From positions 186,001 to 250,000 of the forward strand of contig JAEOAD010001177.1 in assembly GCA_036365145.1 (NCBI GenBank): 64,000 nt of DNA, given 5' to 3'. The first letter of the stretch is position 1; every line of letters begins with the position of its first letter. The notes below the pieces were generated by a model that was not told the origin of the DNA, did no database searches, and saw only the letters and a list, made by a program, of their open reading frames with translations. A program made the position numbers and the translations under genes. Source of the DNA: Orientallactaga sibirica (Eukaryota > Chordata > Mammalia > Rodentia > Dipodidae). Of this stretch, positions 24,447 through 39,660 are shown piece by piece.

Positions 24447-27400
24447 CCTAAACAAACTACTTTAGGAATGAAGTGAATCTATTAAGTTGTACATCTTGTT
24501 AGATGACAGAAGGTAGGAAAGTTTGAACTTGCTGCACTCAACCTTCTTCGTAGGAAAGCAACTCATTCCAAGAGCAGAACTATCTTACTTCACACAGTAC
24601 AGTGTTTGGCAATGAACACGTTTGTTCTCTAAACAAACTACGTTAGAAATGAGGCAAAACTACTAAGTTGTACTTCTTTGTAGAATCCACAAACTAGGAA
24701 AGTTTGAACTTTATGCACTCAACCCTCTTAATAGGAAAGCAGCACATTCCGAGAGCAGAAGTAGCTCATTTCACACCTTACAGTGTTCAGTAATGAAGGT
24801 TTTTCCTTTCTAAGCAAACTACTTTCGATATGTTGGGAAACTACTAAGTTGTACATCTTGTTAGATTACACAAACTAGGAAAGTTTGAACTTGGTGCACT
24901 CAACCCTCTTCGTAGGAAAGGAACTCATTCTGAGAACAGAACTAGCTTATGTAACACAGTAAAGATTTCGACAATGAAGATGTTTGTTTTCTAAACAAAC
25001 TACTTTAGAAATGAAGTGAATATACTAAGTTGTACAACTTGTTAGATTACACAAACTAGGAAAGTTAGAACTTCCTGCAGTCAACCTTCTTCATGGGAAA
25101 GCAACTCATTCCAAGAGCTGAACTAGCTAACTTCACACAGTACTGTGTTTGGCAATATACATGGTTGTATTCTAAACAAACTATGTTACAAATGAGGAGA
25201 AACTACTAAGTTGTATATCTTGATATATTACACAATCTAGGAGTGTTTGAACTTCCTCCACTCAACCCTCTTCGAAGGAAAGCAACTCATTCTGAGAATA
25301 CTACTAGCTTATTTCACACAGTACGGTGTTCGGTAATGAAGATGTTTGTTTTCTAAACAAAGTGTTTTAGAAATGAGGCATATCTAGTAAGTTGTACATC
25401 GTGTTAGGTTACACAATCTAGGAATGTTTTAACTTGCTGAACTCAACCCTCTTCGTAGGAAAGCAACTCATTCCAAGAGCAGAACTAGATTACTTCACAC
25501 AGTACAGTGTTAGGTAATGAACATGTTTGTTTTCTAAACAAAGTACTTTAGAATTGAGGCGAATCTACTCAGTTGTACATCTTGATAGATGACACAATGT
25601 CGGAAAGTCTGAACTTGCTGCACTCAACCTTCTTCGTAGGAAAGCAACTCATTCCAAGAGCAGAAGTAGCTTATTTCACACAGTACAGTGTTAGGCAATG
25701 AACATGTTTGTTTTCTCAACAACCTACGTTAGAAGTGAGGTGAGTCTACTAAGTTGTATATCTTGTTAGATTACACAAAGTAGGAATGTTTGAAGTGGCT
25801 GCAGTCAACCTTCTTCGTGGGAAAGCAACTCATTCCAAGAGCAGAAGTAGCTTACTTCACACAATACAGTGTTTGGCAATGAACATGTTTGTTCTCTAAA
25901 TAAACTACGTTAGAAATGAGGTGAAACTACAAAGTTGTACATCTTAATAGATTACACAAACTAGGAAAGTTTGAACTTGCTGCACTCAACCCTCTTTGTA
26001 GGAAAGCAACACATTCCCATAGCAGAAGTAGCTTATTTCACACAGTACAGTGTTTGGTAATGAAGATGTTTGTTTTCTAAACAAACTGCTTTAGGAATGA
26101 GGAAAACCTTTTAAGTTGTACATCTTGTTAGATTACACAATCTAGGAATGGTTGAACTTGCTGCATTTAACCCTTTTCGTAGGAAAGAAACTCATTCCAA
26201 GAGCAGAACTAGCTTACGTCACACAGTACAGCATTCAGTAATGAAGATGTTTGTTTTCTAAACAAACTACTTTAGGTTTGTGGCGAAACTACTATGTTGT
26301 ACATCTTCTTAGATGACACAACGTAGGAAAGTCTGAACTTGCAGCACTCCACCTTCTTTGTAGGAAAGCAACTCATTCCAAGAGCAGAAGTAGCTTACTT
26401 CACACAGTAAGTAAGTGTTCGCAAATGAACATGTTTGTATTCTAAACAAACTACATTAGAAATGAGGCAAATCTACTAAGTGGTACATCTTGTTAGATTA
26501 CACAAACAAGGAAAGTTTGAACTTGCTACACTAAATCTGCTTTTAGAAAAACAACTGATTCTGAGAACAGCACTGGCTTATTTAATGAAGTACAGTGTTC
26601 GGCAATGAAGATGTTTGTTTTCTAAACAAACTACTTTAGAAATGAATCGAATCTACTATGTTGCACATTTTGTGAGGTGACACAAATTAGGAAAGTTTGA
26701 ACTTGCTCCACTCAACCTTCTTTGTAGGAAAGAAACTCATTCCAAGAGCCGAACTAGCTTACTTCACATAGTACAATGTACAGCAATGAACATGTTTGTT
26801 TTCTAAACAAACTACGTTAGAAATTAGGCGAAACTACTAAGTTGTACATCTTGATAGATTACACAAGCTAGGAAAGTTTGAACTTGCTGCACTCAACCCT
26901 CTTCGTAGGAAAGCAACTCATTCTGAGAGCAGAACTAGCTTATTTCACATAGTACAGTGTTTGCTAATGAAGATGTTTGTTTTCTAAACCAACTACTTTA
27001 TCATTGATGTGAAAGTACTAAGTTGTACATCTTGTTAGTTTACAGAAACTAGGACTCTTTCAACTTGCTGCACTCAACCTTCTTCGTGGTAAAGCAACTC
27101 ATTCCAAGAGCAGAACTAGCTTACTTCACACAGTACAGTGTTCGGCAATGAACATGTTTGTTTTCTAAATAAACTACCTCAGAACTGAGGCAAATCTACT
27201 AAGGTGTACATCTTGTTAGATTACAGAAACAAGGAATGTTTGAAATTGCTGCACTTAATCCTCTTCGTAGGAAAGCAACTCATTCTGAGAACAGAACTAG
27301 CTTATTTCACACAGTACAGTGTTCAGCAATGAAGATGTTTATTTTCTAAACAAACTACGTTATAAATGAGGCAAATCTACTAAGTTGGACATCGTATTAG

Positions 27401-28499
27401 ATGACACACACCAGGAAAGAATGAAATGGCTGCACTCAATCTTCTTTGTAGAAAAGTAACTCATTCTGAAAGCAGAACTATCTTATTTCAAACAGTACAG
27501 TGTTCGGTAATGAAGATGTTTTTTTTTTTCTAAAAACTGCTTTAGAAATGAGGCCAATCTACTAAGTTGTACAACTTGATAGATGACACAAACGAGGAAA
27601 GTTTGAACGTGCTGCACTGATCCTTCTTAGTAGGAAAGCAACTCATTCCAAGAGCAGAACTGGCTTACTTCACACAGTTCAGTATTCAGGAATGAAGATG
27701 TTTGTTTTCTAAACAAACTACTTTAGGAATTAGGGGAATCTACTAAGTTGTATATCTTGTTAGATTACACAAACAAGGAAAGTTTGAACTTGCTGCACTA
27801 AATCCTCTGCACTGAACCTTCTTAGTAGGAAAGCAACTTATTCCAAGAGCAGAACTGGCTTACTTCACACAGTACAGTGTTCGGCAATGAAGGTGCTTTT
27901 TTTTCTAAACAAACTACTTTAGGAATGGAGCGAATCTTCTAAGTTGTACATCTTGTAACATGACAGAAACTAGGAAAGTTTGAAGTTTCTGCACTCAACT
28001 TTCTTCGTAGGAAAGCAACTCATTCCAAGAGCAGAAATATCTTACTTCACACAGTACAGTGTTCGCAATGAACATGTTTGTTCTCTAAAATAACTACGTT
28101 AGAAATGAGGTGAAAGTACTAAGTTGTACATCTTAATAGATTACACAAACTAGGAAAGTTTGAACTTTCTGCAATCAACCCTCTTCGTAGGAAAGCAACT
28201 CATTCCAAGAGCAGAACTATCTTACTTCACACATTACAGTGTTTGGCAATGAACATGTTTGTTCTCTAAACAAACTGCATTAGAAATGAGGCGAAACTAA
28301 TAAGTTGTACATCTTAATAGAGTACACAAACTAGGAAAGTTTGAATGTGCTGCACTCAACCCTCTTCAGAGGAAAGCAACACATTCCGATAGCAGAAGTA
28401 GCTTCTTTAACACAGTACAGTGTTCGGTAATGAAGATGTTTTTTTTCTAAACAAACTGCTTTATAAATGAGGCAAATCTAATAAGTTGTACATCTTGTC

Positions 28500-31400
28500 A
28501 GATTACACAAAGATAGGAATGTTTGAAGTTGCTGCTCTCAACCTTCTTTGTGAGAAAGCAACTCATTTCAAGAGCAGAACTAGCTTACTTCATACAATAC
28601 ATTGTTTGGCAATGAACATGTTTCTTTTCTAAGCAAATTACGTTAGAAATGAGGTGAATCTACTACGTTGTACAGCTTTTTTATTACACAAACAAGGAAA
28701 GTTTGAACTTGCTGCACTCAACCTTCTTCATAGGAAAGCAACTCATTCCGAGAACAGAACTAGCTTACTTCACACAGTACAGTGTTCGGGAATGAAGGTG
28801 TTTGTTTTCTAAACAAATTACTTTAGGAATGAGGCGAATCTACTAAGTTGTATATCTTGTTAGGTTACACAAACAAGGAAAGTTTGAACTTGCTGCACTC
28901 AATCCTCTTCGTAGGAAAGCAACTGATTCTGAGAACAGCACTAGCTTATTTAATAAAGTACAGTGTTAGTCAATGAAGATGTTTGTTTTCTAAACAAACT
29001 ACTTTAGAAATGAAGCAAATCAACTAAATTGTACATCTTGTTAGATTACACAAAAGAGGAAAGATTGAACTTGCTGCACTCAACCTTCTTCGTGGGAAAG
29101 CAACTCATTCCAAGAGAAGTAGCTTACTTCACCCAGTACAGTGTTTGGCAATGAACATGTTTGTTTTCGAAACAAACTACATTAGAAGTGAGGGGAATCT
29201 ACTAAGTTGTACAACTTGTTACATTACACAAAGTAGGAATGTGTGAAGTTGCTGAACTCAACCTTCTTCGTGGGAAAGCAACTCATTCCAAGAGCAGAAG
29301 TAGCTTACTTCACACAATACATTGTTTGGCAATGAATATGTTTGTTTTCTAAGCAAATTACTGTCAGAAATGAGGAGAAACTACTAAGTTGTACATCCTG
29401 TTATATTACACAAACAAGGAGGGTTTGAACTTGCTGCACTCAACCCCCTTTGTAGGAAATCAACACATTCCAATAGCAGACGTAGCTTCTTTAACACAGT
29501 ACAGTGTTCGGTAATGAAGATGTTTGCTTTCTAAACAAACTGCTTTAGAAATGAGGCAAATCTATTAAGTTGTATATCTTGTTAGATTACACAAAGATAG
29601 GAACTTTTGAAGTTGCTGCACTCAATCTTCTTTGTGAGAAAGCAACTCATTTCAAGATCAGAACTAGCTTACTTCACACAATACAGTGTTTGGCAATGAA
29701 CATGTTTGTTTTCTAAGCAAATTAAATTAGAAATGGGGTGAATCTGCTACGTTGTACAGCTTTTTTGATTACACAAACAAGGAAAGTTTGAACTTGCTGC
29801 ACTCAACCCTCTTCGTAGGAAAGCAACTCATTCCGAGAAGAGAGCTAGCTTACTTCACGCGGTATAGTGTCCGGGAATGAAGGTGTTTGTTTCCTAAACA
29901 AATTACTTAAGAATGAGGTGAATCTACTAAGTTGTATATGTTGTTAGATTACACAAACAAGGAAAGTTTGAACTTGCTGCACTCAATACTCTTTGTAGGA
30001 AAGCAACTGATTCTGAGAACAGCACTAGCTTATTTAATAAAGTACAGTGTTAGTCAATGAAGATGTTTGTTTTCTAAACAAACTACTTTAGAAATGAAGC
30101 GAATCCACTAAGTTGTACATCTTGTTAGATTACACAAAAGAGGAAAGATTGAACTTGCTGCACTCAACCTTCTTCGTGGGAAAGCAACTCATTCCAAGAG
30201 AAGTAGCTTACTTCATCCAGTACAGTGTTTGGCAATGAACATGTTTGTTTTTGAAACAAACTACATTAGAAGTGAGGCGAATCTACTAAGTTGTAAAACT
30301 TGTTACATTACACAAAGCAGGAATGTGCAAAGTTGCTGAACTCAACCTTCTTCGTGGGAAAGCAACTCATTCCAAGAGCAGAAGTAGCTTACTTCACACA
30401 ATACATTGTTCAGCAATGCATATGTTTGTTTTCTAAGAAAATTACGTTAGAAATGAGGTGAACCTACTAAGTTGTACATCGTGTTAGATTACACAAACAA
30501 GGAGGGTTTGAACTTGCTGCACTCAACCCACTTCGTAAGAAAGCTAATCATACTGAGAACAGAACTAGCATATTTAACACAGTACAGTTTTCGGCAATGA
30601 AGGTGTTTTTTTTCTAAACAAACTACTTTAGGAATGAAGCAAATCTACTAAGTTGTACATCTTGTAATATGACAGAAACTAGGAAAGTTTGAATTTGCTG
30701 CACTCAACCGTCTTTGTAGGAAAGCAACTCATTCCAAGAGTAGAACTATCTTACTTCACACAGTACAGTGTTTTCAGTGAACATGTTTGTTCTCTAAACA
30801 AACTACATTAGAAATGAGGCAAAACTACTAACTTGTACACGTTAATAGATTACACAAACTAGGAAAGTTTGAACTTTCTGCACTCAACCCTCTTCATAGG
30901 AAAGCAACTCATTCCAAGAGCAAAACTATCTTACTTCACACAGTACAGTGTTTGGCAATGGACATGTTTGTTCTCTAAACAAACTGCGTTGGAAATGAGG
31001 TGAAACTACTAAGTTGTACATCTTAATAGAGTACACAAACTAGGAAAGTTTGAACGTTCTGCACTCAACCCTCTTTCGTAGGAAAGCAACCCATTCCAAG
31101 AGCAGAACTTGCTTACTTCACACAATACAGTGTTTGGCAATGAACATGTTTGTTTTCTAAGCAAATTACGTTAAAAATGAGGTGAATCTACTACTTTGTA
31201 CAGCTTTTTTGATTACACAAACAAGGAAATTTTGAACTTGCTGCATTCAACCCTCTTCGTAGGAAAGCAACTCATTCTGAGAACAGAACATGCTTATTTA
31301 ACACACTGCATTATTTGGCAATAAGGATGTTTGTTTTCTAAACAAACTGCTTTACAAATGAAGCGAATCTACTAATTTGTACATCTCGTTAGATGACCCA

Positions 31401-31930
31401 ACTCGGAAAGTTTGAACTTGCTGCACTCAACCTTCTTAGTAGGAAAGCAACTCATTCCAAGAGCAGAACTAGCTTTCTTCACACAGCACAGTGTTCTGGA
31501 ATGAAGATGTTTGTTTTCTAAACAAACTACTTTAGGAATGAGGCGAATCTACTAAGTTGTACATCTTGTTAGATTACACAAACAAGGAAAGTTTGAACTT
31601 GCTGCACTCAATCCTCTTTGTAGGAAAGCAACTGATTCTGAGAACAGCACTAGCTTATTTAACAAAGTACAGTTTTAGGCATATAAGATGTTTGTTTTCT
31701 AAACAAATAACTTTAGAAATGAAGCGAATCTACTAAGTTGTACATCTTTTTAGATTACACAAAAGAGGAAAGATTGAACTTGCTGCACTCAACCTTTTTC
31801 GTGGGAAAACAACTCATTCCAAGAGAAGTAGCTTACTTCACACAGTACAGTGTTTGGCAAAGAACATGTTTGTTTTCTAAACAAACTACCTTAGAAGTGA
31901 GGCAAAACTACTAAATTGTACATCTTGATA
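28500..31930. repeat. Local higher-order repeat, about 1083 bp (6 monomers), in the 181-bp array
   Basis: Marker variants recur at fixed spacing. GTACAGCTTTTTTG-like sequence occurs at about 28673 and 29756 (offset 1083 bp), and GGAAAGATTGAACTTGCTGC with the deletion variant CCAAGAGAAGTAGC at about 29057 and 30139 (offset about 1082 bp). A third occurrence of both markers, near 31200 and 31765, is shifted by further whole monomers. Six monomers of 181 bp give 1086 bp, so this is a hexamer-based repeat with later rearrangement. Confidence 0.75.
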
Positions 31931-34900
31931 GATTACACAATCTAGGAATGTTTGAACTTGCTGCACTCAAACCCTCTTCATAGGAAAGCAACACATTCTG
32001 AGAGAAGAACTAGCTTATTTCACACAGTACAGTGTTCAGTTATGAAGAACTTTCTTTTCTATATGAACTACATTAGAAATGAAATGAATCTACTAAGTTG
32101 TAAATCTTGTTAGATTTACACAAACAAGAAAAGGTTGAACTTGCTGCACTCAACCCACTTCGTACGAAAGCAACTAATCCCGAGACCAGAACTAGCTTAT
32201 TTAACAAAGTACAGTGTTCGGCAATGAAGATGTTTGTTTCCTAAACAAACTACTTTAGAAATGAAGCAAACCTACTAAGTTGTATATCTTGTTAGATTAC
32301 ACAAACTAGGAATGTTTGAACTTGCTGCACTCAACCTTTTTTGTGGGAAAGGAACTCATTCCAATAGCAGAACTAACTTACTTTACACAGTACAGTGTTT
32401 GGCAATGAAAATATTTGTTTTCTAAACAAACCACGTTAGTAGTGACGTGAATCTACTAAGTTGTGCATCTTGTTAGATTACACAAACAAGGAAAGTTTGA
32501 ACTTGCTGCACTCAATTCACTTCGTAGGAAAACAACTCATTCTGAGAACAGAACTACATTATTTAACACAGTACAGTGTTCAGCAATAAGATATTTGTTT
32601 TCTGAACAAACTACTTTACAATTGAGGAGAATCTACTATGTTGTACATCTTGTTAGATGACGAGAACTAGGAAATTCTGAACTTGCTTCACTCAACCTTC
32701 TTCGTGGGAAAGCAACTTATTTCAAGAGCAGAAATAGCTTACTTCACAGAGTACAGTGTTCGGCAATGAAGATGTTTGTTTTCTAAACAAACTGCTTTAG
32801 AATCTACGGTGTTCTCCATTTAGTTACATGACACAAACTAGGAAAGTCTGAACTTACTGCACTCAACGTTCTTCGTAGGAAAGCAACTCATTCCAAGAGC
32901 AGAACAAGCTTACTTCACACAGTACAGTGTTTGGCAATGAACATGTTTGTTTTCTAAACAAACTACGTTAGAAGTGAGGCAAATCTACTAAGTTGTACAT
33001 ATTGTTAGATGACACAAACTAGGAAAGTTTGAACTTGCTGCACTCAACATTTTTGTAGGAAAGCAACTCTTTCCAAGAGTAGAAATAGCTTACTTCACAC
33101 AGTACAGTATTTGGCAATGAACATGTTTGTTTCCTAAACAAACTATGTAAGAACTGAGGTGAATCTACTAAGTTGTACATCTTGTTAGATTACACAAACA
33201 AGGAAAGTTTGAACGCGCTGCAATCAACCCACTTCGTAGGAAAGCAACTCATTCCTTAGAACAGAACTAGCTTATTTCACACAGCACAGTGTTCGGGAAA
33301 GAAGATGTTTGTTTTCTAAACAAACTACTTTAGAAATGAAGTGAATCTACTAACTTGGATATCTTATTATATGACACAACTAGGAAAGTTTGAACTGGCT
33401 GCACTCAACCTTCTTTGTAAGAAAGCAACTCATTCTGAGAGCAGAACTAGCTACTTCACACAGTACAGTGTTTGGTAATGAAGATGTTTGTTTTCTACAC
33501 AAACTGCTTTAGAAATGAAGCAAATCTATTAAGTTGTACATCCTGTTAGATTACACAACCTAGGAAAGTTTGAACTTGCTGCGCTCAACCTTCTTCGTGG
33601 GAAAGCAACTCATTCTAAGAGCATATCTAGCTTACTTCACACAGTACAGTATTCAGTAATAAACATGTTTGTTTTGTAAACAAACTACGTTAGAACTACG
33701 GCAAATACGAGGTTGTATATCTTGTTAGATTACACAAACAAGGAAAGGTTGAACTTGCTGCACTCAACCCACTTCGTAGGAAAGCAACTAGCTTTTTTAG
33801 CCCAGTACAGTGTTCTGCAATGAAGATGTTCATTTTCCAAAGAAACTACTGTAGAAATGAAGCAAATCTACTAAGTTGTACATCTTGTTAGATGACACAA
33901 AATAGGAAAGTTTGAACTTGCTGCACAAACCTTCTTCGCAGGAAAGCAAGTCATTCCAAGAGCAGAACTAGCTTACTTCACAAGTACAGTGTTCCGCAAT
34001 GAACATGTTTGTTTTCTAAACAAACTACGTTACAAGTGAGGCGAATGTACTAAGTTTTATATCTTGTTTGATTACACAAACATGGAAAGTTTGAACTTGC
34101 TGCACTCAACCCACTTCGTAGGAAAGAAACTCATTCCGAGAACAGAACTAGCATATTTCACACAGTACAATGTTTGGCAATGAAGATGTTTGTTTTCTAA
34201 ACAAACTACCTTAAAAATGAAGTGAATCTACTAAGTTGGACGTCGTATTATATGACACAACCTAGGAAAGTTTGAGCTGGCTGCACTTGACCTTCTTAGT
34301 ATGAAAGCAACTCATTCCAAGAGCAGAACTAGCTTACTTCACACAGTACAGTGTTTGGCAAAGCAGAAGTTTGTTTTCTAAACGAACTACTTTAGAAATG
34401 AGGTGAATCTACTAAGTTGTACACCTTGTTAGATGACACAAACTAGGAAAGGTTGAACTTGCTGCACTCAACCGTCTTCATAGGAAAGCAACTCATTCCA
34501 AGAGCAGAACTAGCTTACTTCACACAGTACAGTGTTCGCAAGGAACATGTTTGTTTTCTAAACAAACTACGTTAGAAGTGAGGATAATCTACTAAGTTGT
34601 ACACCTTGTTAGATTACACAAACTGGAAAAGTTTGAACTTGCAGCACTCAACCTTCTTCGTGGGAAAGCAACTCATTCCTAGAGCAGAACTAGCTTACTT
34701 CACACATAAGTAGAGTGTTTGGAAATGAACATGTTTGTTTCCTAAACAAACTATGTTAGAAATGAGGTGAATCTACTAAGTTGTACATCTTGCTCGATTA
34801 CACAAACTAGGAAAGTTTGAACTTTCTGCCCTCAACACTCTTCGTGGGAAAGCAACTCATTCCGAGAACAGAACTAGCTTATTTAACACAGTACAATGTT

Positions 34901-37900
34901 CTGCATTAAGGATGTTTGTTTTCTAAACAAACTACTTAAGAAATGAAGCGAAACTACTAAGTTGTACATCTTTTTAGATGACACAAACTAGGAAAGTTTC
35001 AACTTGCTGCACTCAACCTTCTTCGTAGGAAAGCAAAATATTCCAAAAGCAGAACTAGCTTAATTCACATAGTACAGTGTTCAGCAATGAACATGTTTGC
35101 TTTATAAACAAACTACTTTAGAATTGAGGCGAATCTACTAAGTTATACATCTTGTTCGACGACACAAATTTGGAAAGTCTAAACTTGCTGCACTCAACCT
35201 TTTTCATAGGAAAGTAACTCATTCCAGGTGCTGAACCAACTTTACTTCACAAAGTACAGTGTTTGGCAATGAACATGTTTGTTTTCTAAACATACTAAGT
35301 TAGAAGTGGAGTGAATCTACTAAGTTGTACGTCTTGTTAGATGACACAAACTAGGAAAGTTTGAACTTGCTGCACTCAACCTTCTTCATCTGAAAGCAAC
35401 TCATTACAAGAGCAAAACTAGCTTACGGCACACAATAAGGACAGTGTTCAGAAATGAATATGTTTGTTTTCTAAGCAAACTACGTAGAAATGAGGCGAAT
35501 CTACTAAGTTGTAAATCTTGTAAGATTACACAAACAAGGAATATTTGAACTTGCTGCACTCAACCCTCTTCGCAGGAAAGCCACTCATTCCAAGAACAGA
35601 ACTAGCTTTTTTAACATAGTACGGTGTTCAGCAATGAACATGTTTGTTTTCCAAAGAAACTACTTGAGAAATGAAGCAAATCTACTAAGTTGTACATCTT
35701 GTTAGATGACACAAACTAGTAAAGTTTGAACTTGCTGCGCTCAACCTTCTTCTTGGGAAAGCAACTCATCCCAAGAGCAGAACTAGCTTACTTCACACAG
35801 TACAGTGTTCGGCAATGAAGATGTTTGTTTTCTAAACAAACTACTTTAGAATTGAGGCGAATCTACTAAGTTGTACATCTTGTTAGATGACACAAATACG
35901 AAAGTCTGAACTTGCTGCACTCAACCTTCTTCATAGGAAAGCAACTCATTCCAAGAGCAGAACTTGCTTACTTCACACACTACATTGTTCAGAAAAGAAC
36001 ATGTTTGTTTTCTAAACAAATTAAGTTGGAAGTGAGGCGAATCTACTAATTTGTACATTTTGTTATATTCCACAAACTAGGGAAGTTTGAACTTGCTGCA
36101 ATCAACCTTTTTCGTGGGAAAGCAACTCATTCCAAGAGCAGAAGTAGTTTACTTCACACAGTAAGTACAGTGTTTGGAAATGAAAATGTTTGTTTTCTAA
36201 ACAAACAACGTTAGAAATGAGCTGAATCTACTAAGTTGTACATCTTCTTAGATTACACACACAAGGAAAATTTGAACTTGCTACACTCAACCATCTTCGC
36301 AGGAAAGCAACACATTCTGAGAACAGAACTAGCTTATTTAACAAAGTACAGTGTTCGGCAAAAACGATATTTGTTTTGTAAACAAACTACATAAGAAATG
36401 AAGTAAATCTACTAAGTTGTACATCTTGTTCGATGACACCAATTAGGAAAGTTTGAACTGGCTGCACTCAACCTTCTTAGTATGAAAGCAAGTCATTGCA
36501 AGAGCAGAACTAATTTATATCACACATTACAGTGTTAGGCAATGAAGATGTTTGTTTTCTAAACAAACTAATTTAGAAGTGAGGCGAATCTACTAAGAAG
36601 TACATCTTGTTAGATTACACAAACTAGGAAAGTTTGAACTTGCTGCACTTAACCTTCTTCATGGGAATGCAACTCATTCCAAGAGCAGAACTAGATTACT
36701 TCACACAGTACAGTGTTCAGCAATGAACATGTTTGTTTTCTAAACAAACTACGTTAGATGTGAGGCGAATCTACTAAGTTGTACATCTTGTTAGAGTACA
36801 CAAACAAGGAAAGTTTGATCTTGTTGCGCTGAAAACCCTTCGTAGGAAAGCAGCTCATTCCGTGAACAGAACTAGCTTACTTCACACGTTACAGTGTTTG
36901 GCAATGACGATGTTTGTTTTCTAAAATAACTACTTTAGAAATGAGGTGAATCTACTACGTTGTACATCTTGTTAGATGACAGAAACTAGAAAAGTCTGAA
37001 ATTGCTGCACTCAACATTCTTAATAAGAGAGCAACTCATTCCAAGAGCAGAACTAGCTTACTTCACACAGTACAGTGTTCGGGAATGAAGATGTTTCTTT
37101 TCCATAGAAACTACATTATAAATGAAATGTATCTAGTAAGTTGTACATCTTGTTAGATTACACAAACAAGGAAAGTTTGAACTTGCTGCACTCAAACATC
37201 TTTGTAGGAAAGCAACTCATTCTGAGAGCAGAACTATCTTACTTCACACAGTACCGTGTTCGGCAATGCACATGTTTGTTTTCTAAACAAACTACGTTAG
37301 AAATTAGGTGAATCTAATAAGTTGTACAACTTGTAAGATTACACAAATAAGGAAAGTTTGAACTTGCTTCACTCAACCCTCTTCGGAGGAAAGCAACTTA
37401 TTCCGAGAACAGAATTAACTTATTTAACACAGTACAGTGTTCGACAATGAAGGTGTCTGTTTTCTAAAAAAACTATGTTAGAAATGAAGCAAATCTACTA
37501 AGTCGGATATCTCATTAGATGACACAAATTAGGAAAGTTTGAACTGGCTGCACTCAACCTTTTTAGTAGGAAATCAACTCACTCCGAGAGCTGAACTACC
37601 TTATTTCACACAGTACAGTGTTCGGTAATGAAGATGTTTGTTTTCCAAAGAAACTGCTTTAGAAATGAGGCAAATCTACTAAGTTGTACGTCAAGACAGA
37701 TGACACAAACTAGGAAAGTTTGAACTTGCTGCACTCAACCCTCTTTGTAAGAAAGCAACAGAACTAGCTTCCTTCACACAGTACAGTGTTTGGCAATGAA
37801 CATATTTGTTTTCTAAACAAACTACTTTAGAAATGAGGCGAATCTACTAAGTTGTACAACTTGCTAGATGACACAAATAGGGAAAGTCTGAACTTGCCTC

Positions 37901-38879
37901 ACTCAACCTTCATCTTAGGAAAGCAACTCATTCCAAAAGCAGAACTAGTTTGCTTCACACAGTACAGTGTTCGGCAATTAACATGTTTGTTTTCTAAATG
38001 AACTACTTTAGAATTGAGGCGAATCTACTAAGTTGTACAATTTGTTAGATTACACAAACTGCTAAAGTCTGAACTTGATTCACTCAACCTTCTTCGTAGA
38101 AAAGCAAGTCATTTCACGATCAGAATTACCTTTCTTCACAGTACGTACAGTGTTCGGAAATGAACATGTTTGTTTTCTAAACAAACTACTTTAGAATTGA
38201 GGCGAATCTACTAAGTTGTACATCTTGTTCAAATACACAAACAAGGAAAGCTTGAACTTGCTGCACTCAACCTTCTTCGTAGAAAAGCAACCAATTCCAA
38301 GAGCAGAACCAGCTTACTTCACAAAGTACAGTGTTCGGCAATGGCGATGTTTGTTTTCTAAACAAACTACTTTAGAAATGTAATGCATCTATTAAGTTGT
38401 ACATCTTGTTAGAATACACAAGCAAGGGAAGTTTGAACTTGCTACACTCAACCCACTTCATAGGAAAGCAACTTATTCTGAGAACAGAACTAGCTTATTT
38501 AACATAGTACAGTGTTTATCAATGAAGATATTTGTTTTCTGCACAAACTACTATAGAAATGAAACGATTCTACTAAGTTGTACTTATTGTTGGATGACAC
38601 AAACTAGGAATGGTTGAACTTGCTGCACTCAACCTTCTTCGTCGGAAAGCAACTCATTCCAAGAGCAGAACTAGCTTACTTCACACAGTTCAGTGTTTGG
38701 CAATGAACATGTTTGTTTTCTGAACAAACTACATTAGAATTGAGGCGAATCTATGACATGGTATATCTTGTTAGATTACACAAACTAGGAAAGTTTGAAC
38801 TTGCTGCACTCAACCTTCTTCGTGGGAAAGCAACTCATTCCAAGACCAGAATTAGCTTACTTCACACAGTACAGTCTTC

Positions 38880-39660
38880 ATCAATGAACATGTTTGTTTT
38901 CTAATAAAACTACGTTAGAAATGAGGTGAAACTACTAAGTTGTACAACATGATAGAAGAAACAAACTAGGAAAGTTTGAACTTGCTGGACTCAACTCTCT
39001 TCGTAGGAAAGCAACTCATTCCGAGAACAGAACTAGCTTATTTAACAAAGTACAGTGTTCGGCAATGAAGATGTTTGTTTTCCAAACATACTACTTTAGA
39101 AATGAAGCGAATCTACGAAGTTGTACATCTTGTTAGATTACAGAAACTACGAAAGTTTGAACTTGCTACACACAACCTTCTTCATAATAAACCAAGTCAT
39201 TCCAAGAGCAGAACTACCTTACTTCACACAGTACAGTGTTCGGGAATGAAGATGTTTGTTTTCTAAAAAAACTACTTTAAAGATGAGGCGAATCTACTAA
39301 GTTGTAAATCTTCTTAGATGACACAAACTAGGAAAGTTTGATCTTGCTGCACTGAAACCTCTTTGTAGGAAAGCAGCCCATTCCGTGAACAGAACTAGCT
39401 TATTTCACACATTACAGACTTTGTCAATGAACATGTTTGTTTTCTAATAAAACTACGTTAGAAATGAGGTGAAACTACTAAGTTGTACAACGTGATAGAA
39501 GAAACAAACTAGGAAAGTTTGAACTTGCTGGACTCAACTCTCTTCATAGGAAAGCAGCTCATTCCGAGAACAGAACTAGCTTATTTAACAAAGTACAGTG
39601 TTTGGCAATGAAGATGTTTGTTTTCCAAACATACTACTTGAGAAATGAAGCAAATCTACT
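38880..39660. repeat. Trimer duplication (about 541 bp) in the 181-bp array
   Basis: A distinctive run with CTAATAAAACTACG, GATAGAAGAAACAAAC, CTTGCTGGACTCAACTC and CCAAACATACTACTT starts near 38898 and again near 39439. The offset of about 541 bp is three monomers. The two copies differ at only a few bases, suggesting recent unequal exchange. Confidence 0.75.
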
